Below are positions 63,683 to 64,000 of a stretch of 64,000 nucleotides of DNA, in pieces; the first letter of the stretch is position 1, and the number at the start of each line of letters is the position of its first letter. The stretch is from contig CM019214.1 in NCBI GenBank assembly GCA_009741485.1, positions 28,982,746-29,046,745 of the forward strand, in the 5' to 3' direction. This DNA is from Malurus cyaneus samueli (Eukaryota > Chordata > Aves > Passeriformes > Maluridae). The notes beneath the pieces are model-generated. The model was given only the letters and a program-made list of their open reading frames with translations. It searched no databases and was not told the origin of the DNA. The position numbers and the translations under genes are program-made.

Positions 63683-64000
63683 GTAAGTCGTAGGTTTTGT
63701 TTTAACTTTTCAGCTTAATGAACCTTTCTGTTTTATACCCTGTCATTTGTAAAACAGATTCCAAGTGATGCAAGTTGACTTGCTCAGTGTGAGAAGATGT
63801 TCCCAATGGTACTTAGTCATCTTAGAGAAATAATATGAGTAATAATTTGGGAGTGGTTTTCTGAACACTTGGAGCAAAGGAGCTACAGTGTGTCTTATTG
63901 TGTTGAGGTTTATTGGTTTTGCTACAAGAAAGAAAAAGCTCAAGTTGTAAAATAACTCTAGATTATGAAAATATGAAGAAGATACACTTGATACAAGCCT
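63683..64000 (+). other. Start of the next intron of the MCF2L-like gene
   Basis: The sequence begins with a consensus GTAAGT donor and continues to the window edge without an exon or recognisable repeat. A 66-codon open frame on the minus strand shows no family resemblance. Confidence 0.85.

Noticed and set aside
1..64000. CRISPR arrays, tRNA/rRNA genes, bacterial operons, or endogenous retrovirus with clear LTRs
   Set aside because: None of the expected signatures was seen: no regularly spaced repeats, no A/B-box pair with a cloverleaf, no long polycistronic frames, and no paired LTRs with gag/pol motifs. Highly decayed elements could be missed by eye.

Overview
The window looks like avian nuclear DNA. 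It is A+T-rich and carries one split vertebrate gene with long introns. The only interspersed repeats I can recognise are CR1-type LINE fragments, mostly 5'-truncated copies ending in the typical bird/reptile CR1 3' tail. I see no mammalian Alu, B-element or L1 sequence. CR1 also occurs in turtles and crocodilians, so 'bird' is likely but not proven, and I cannot name the species. There are no bacterial or plasmid features.

The only protein-coding gene I can support is a partial MCF2L-type gene (DBS/OST, a Rho-family guanine nucleotide exchange factor of the DBL family) on the + strand. Five internal exons are visible: 28218-28301, 34807-34921, 52879-52969, 62643-62762 and 63566-63682. All have canonical AG/GT boundaries. 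Their phases join into one uninterrupted frame of 176 codons, counting the codon shared with the missing upstream exon. Together they encode nearly all of the N-terminal Sec14/CRAL-TRIO lipid-binding domain. The initiator exon(s) lie upstream of the window or were not recognised. The spectrin-like, DH, PH and SH3 parts must lie downstream.

Layout: 1-28217 is non-coding and is best read as upstream intron and/or 5' flank, with scattered CR1 tails, short tandem repeats and one ambiguous base (N at 15686). 28302-34806 is an intron of about 6.5 kb. 34922-52878 is an intron of about 18 kb holding a diverged CR1 reverse-transcriptase fragment (about 35.5-36.8 kb), a diverged tandem duplication (41486-42018) and CpG-richer unexplained islets. 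52970-62642 is an intron of about 9.7 kb with several CR1 copies in both orientations and a perfect 12-bp inverted repeat. 62763-63565 is a short intron, and 63683-64000 begins the next one.

Apart from the exons, the open reading frames are short (the longest is 152 codons). They show no recognisable family except decayed CR1 reverse transcriptase. I found no rRNA, tRNA, CRISPR array or clear novel system. The most worthwhile leads are the non-repeat CpG-enriched islets inside introns, the 41.5-kb tandem duplication and the perfect hairpin at 61.6 kb.
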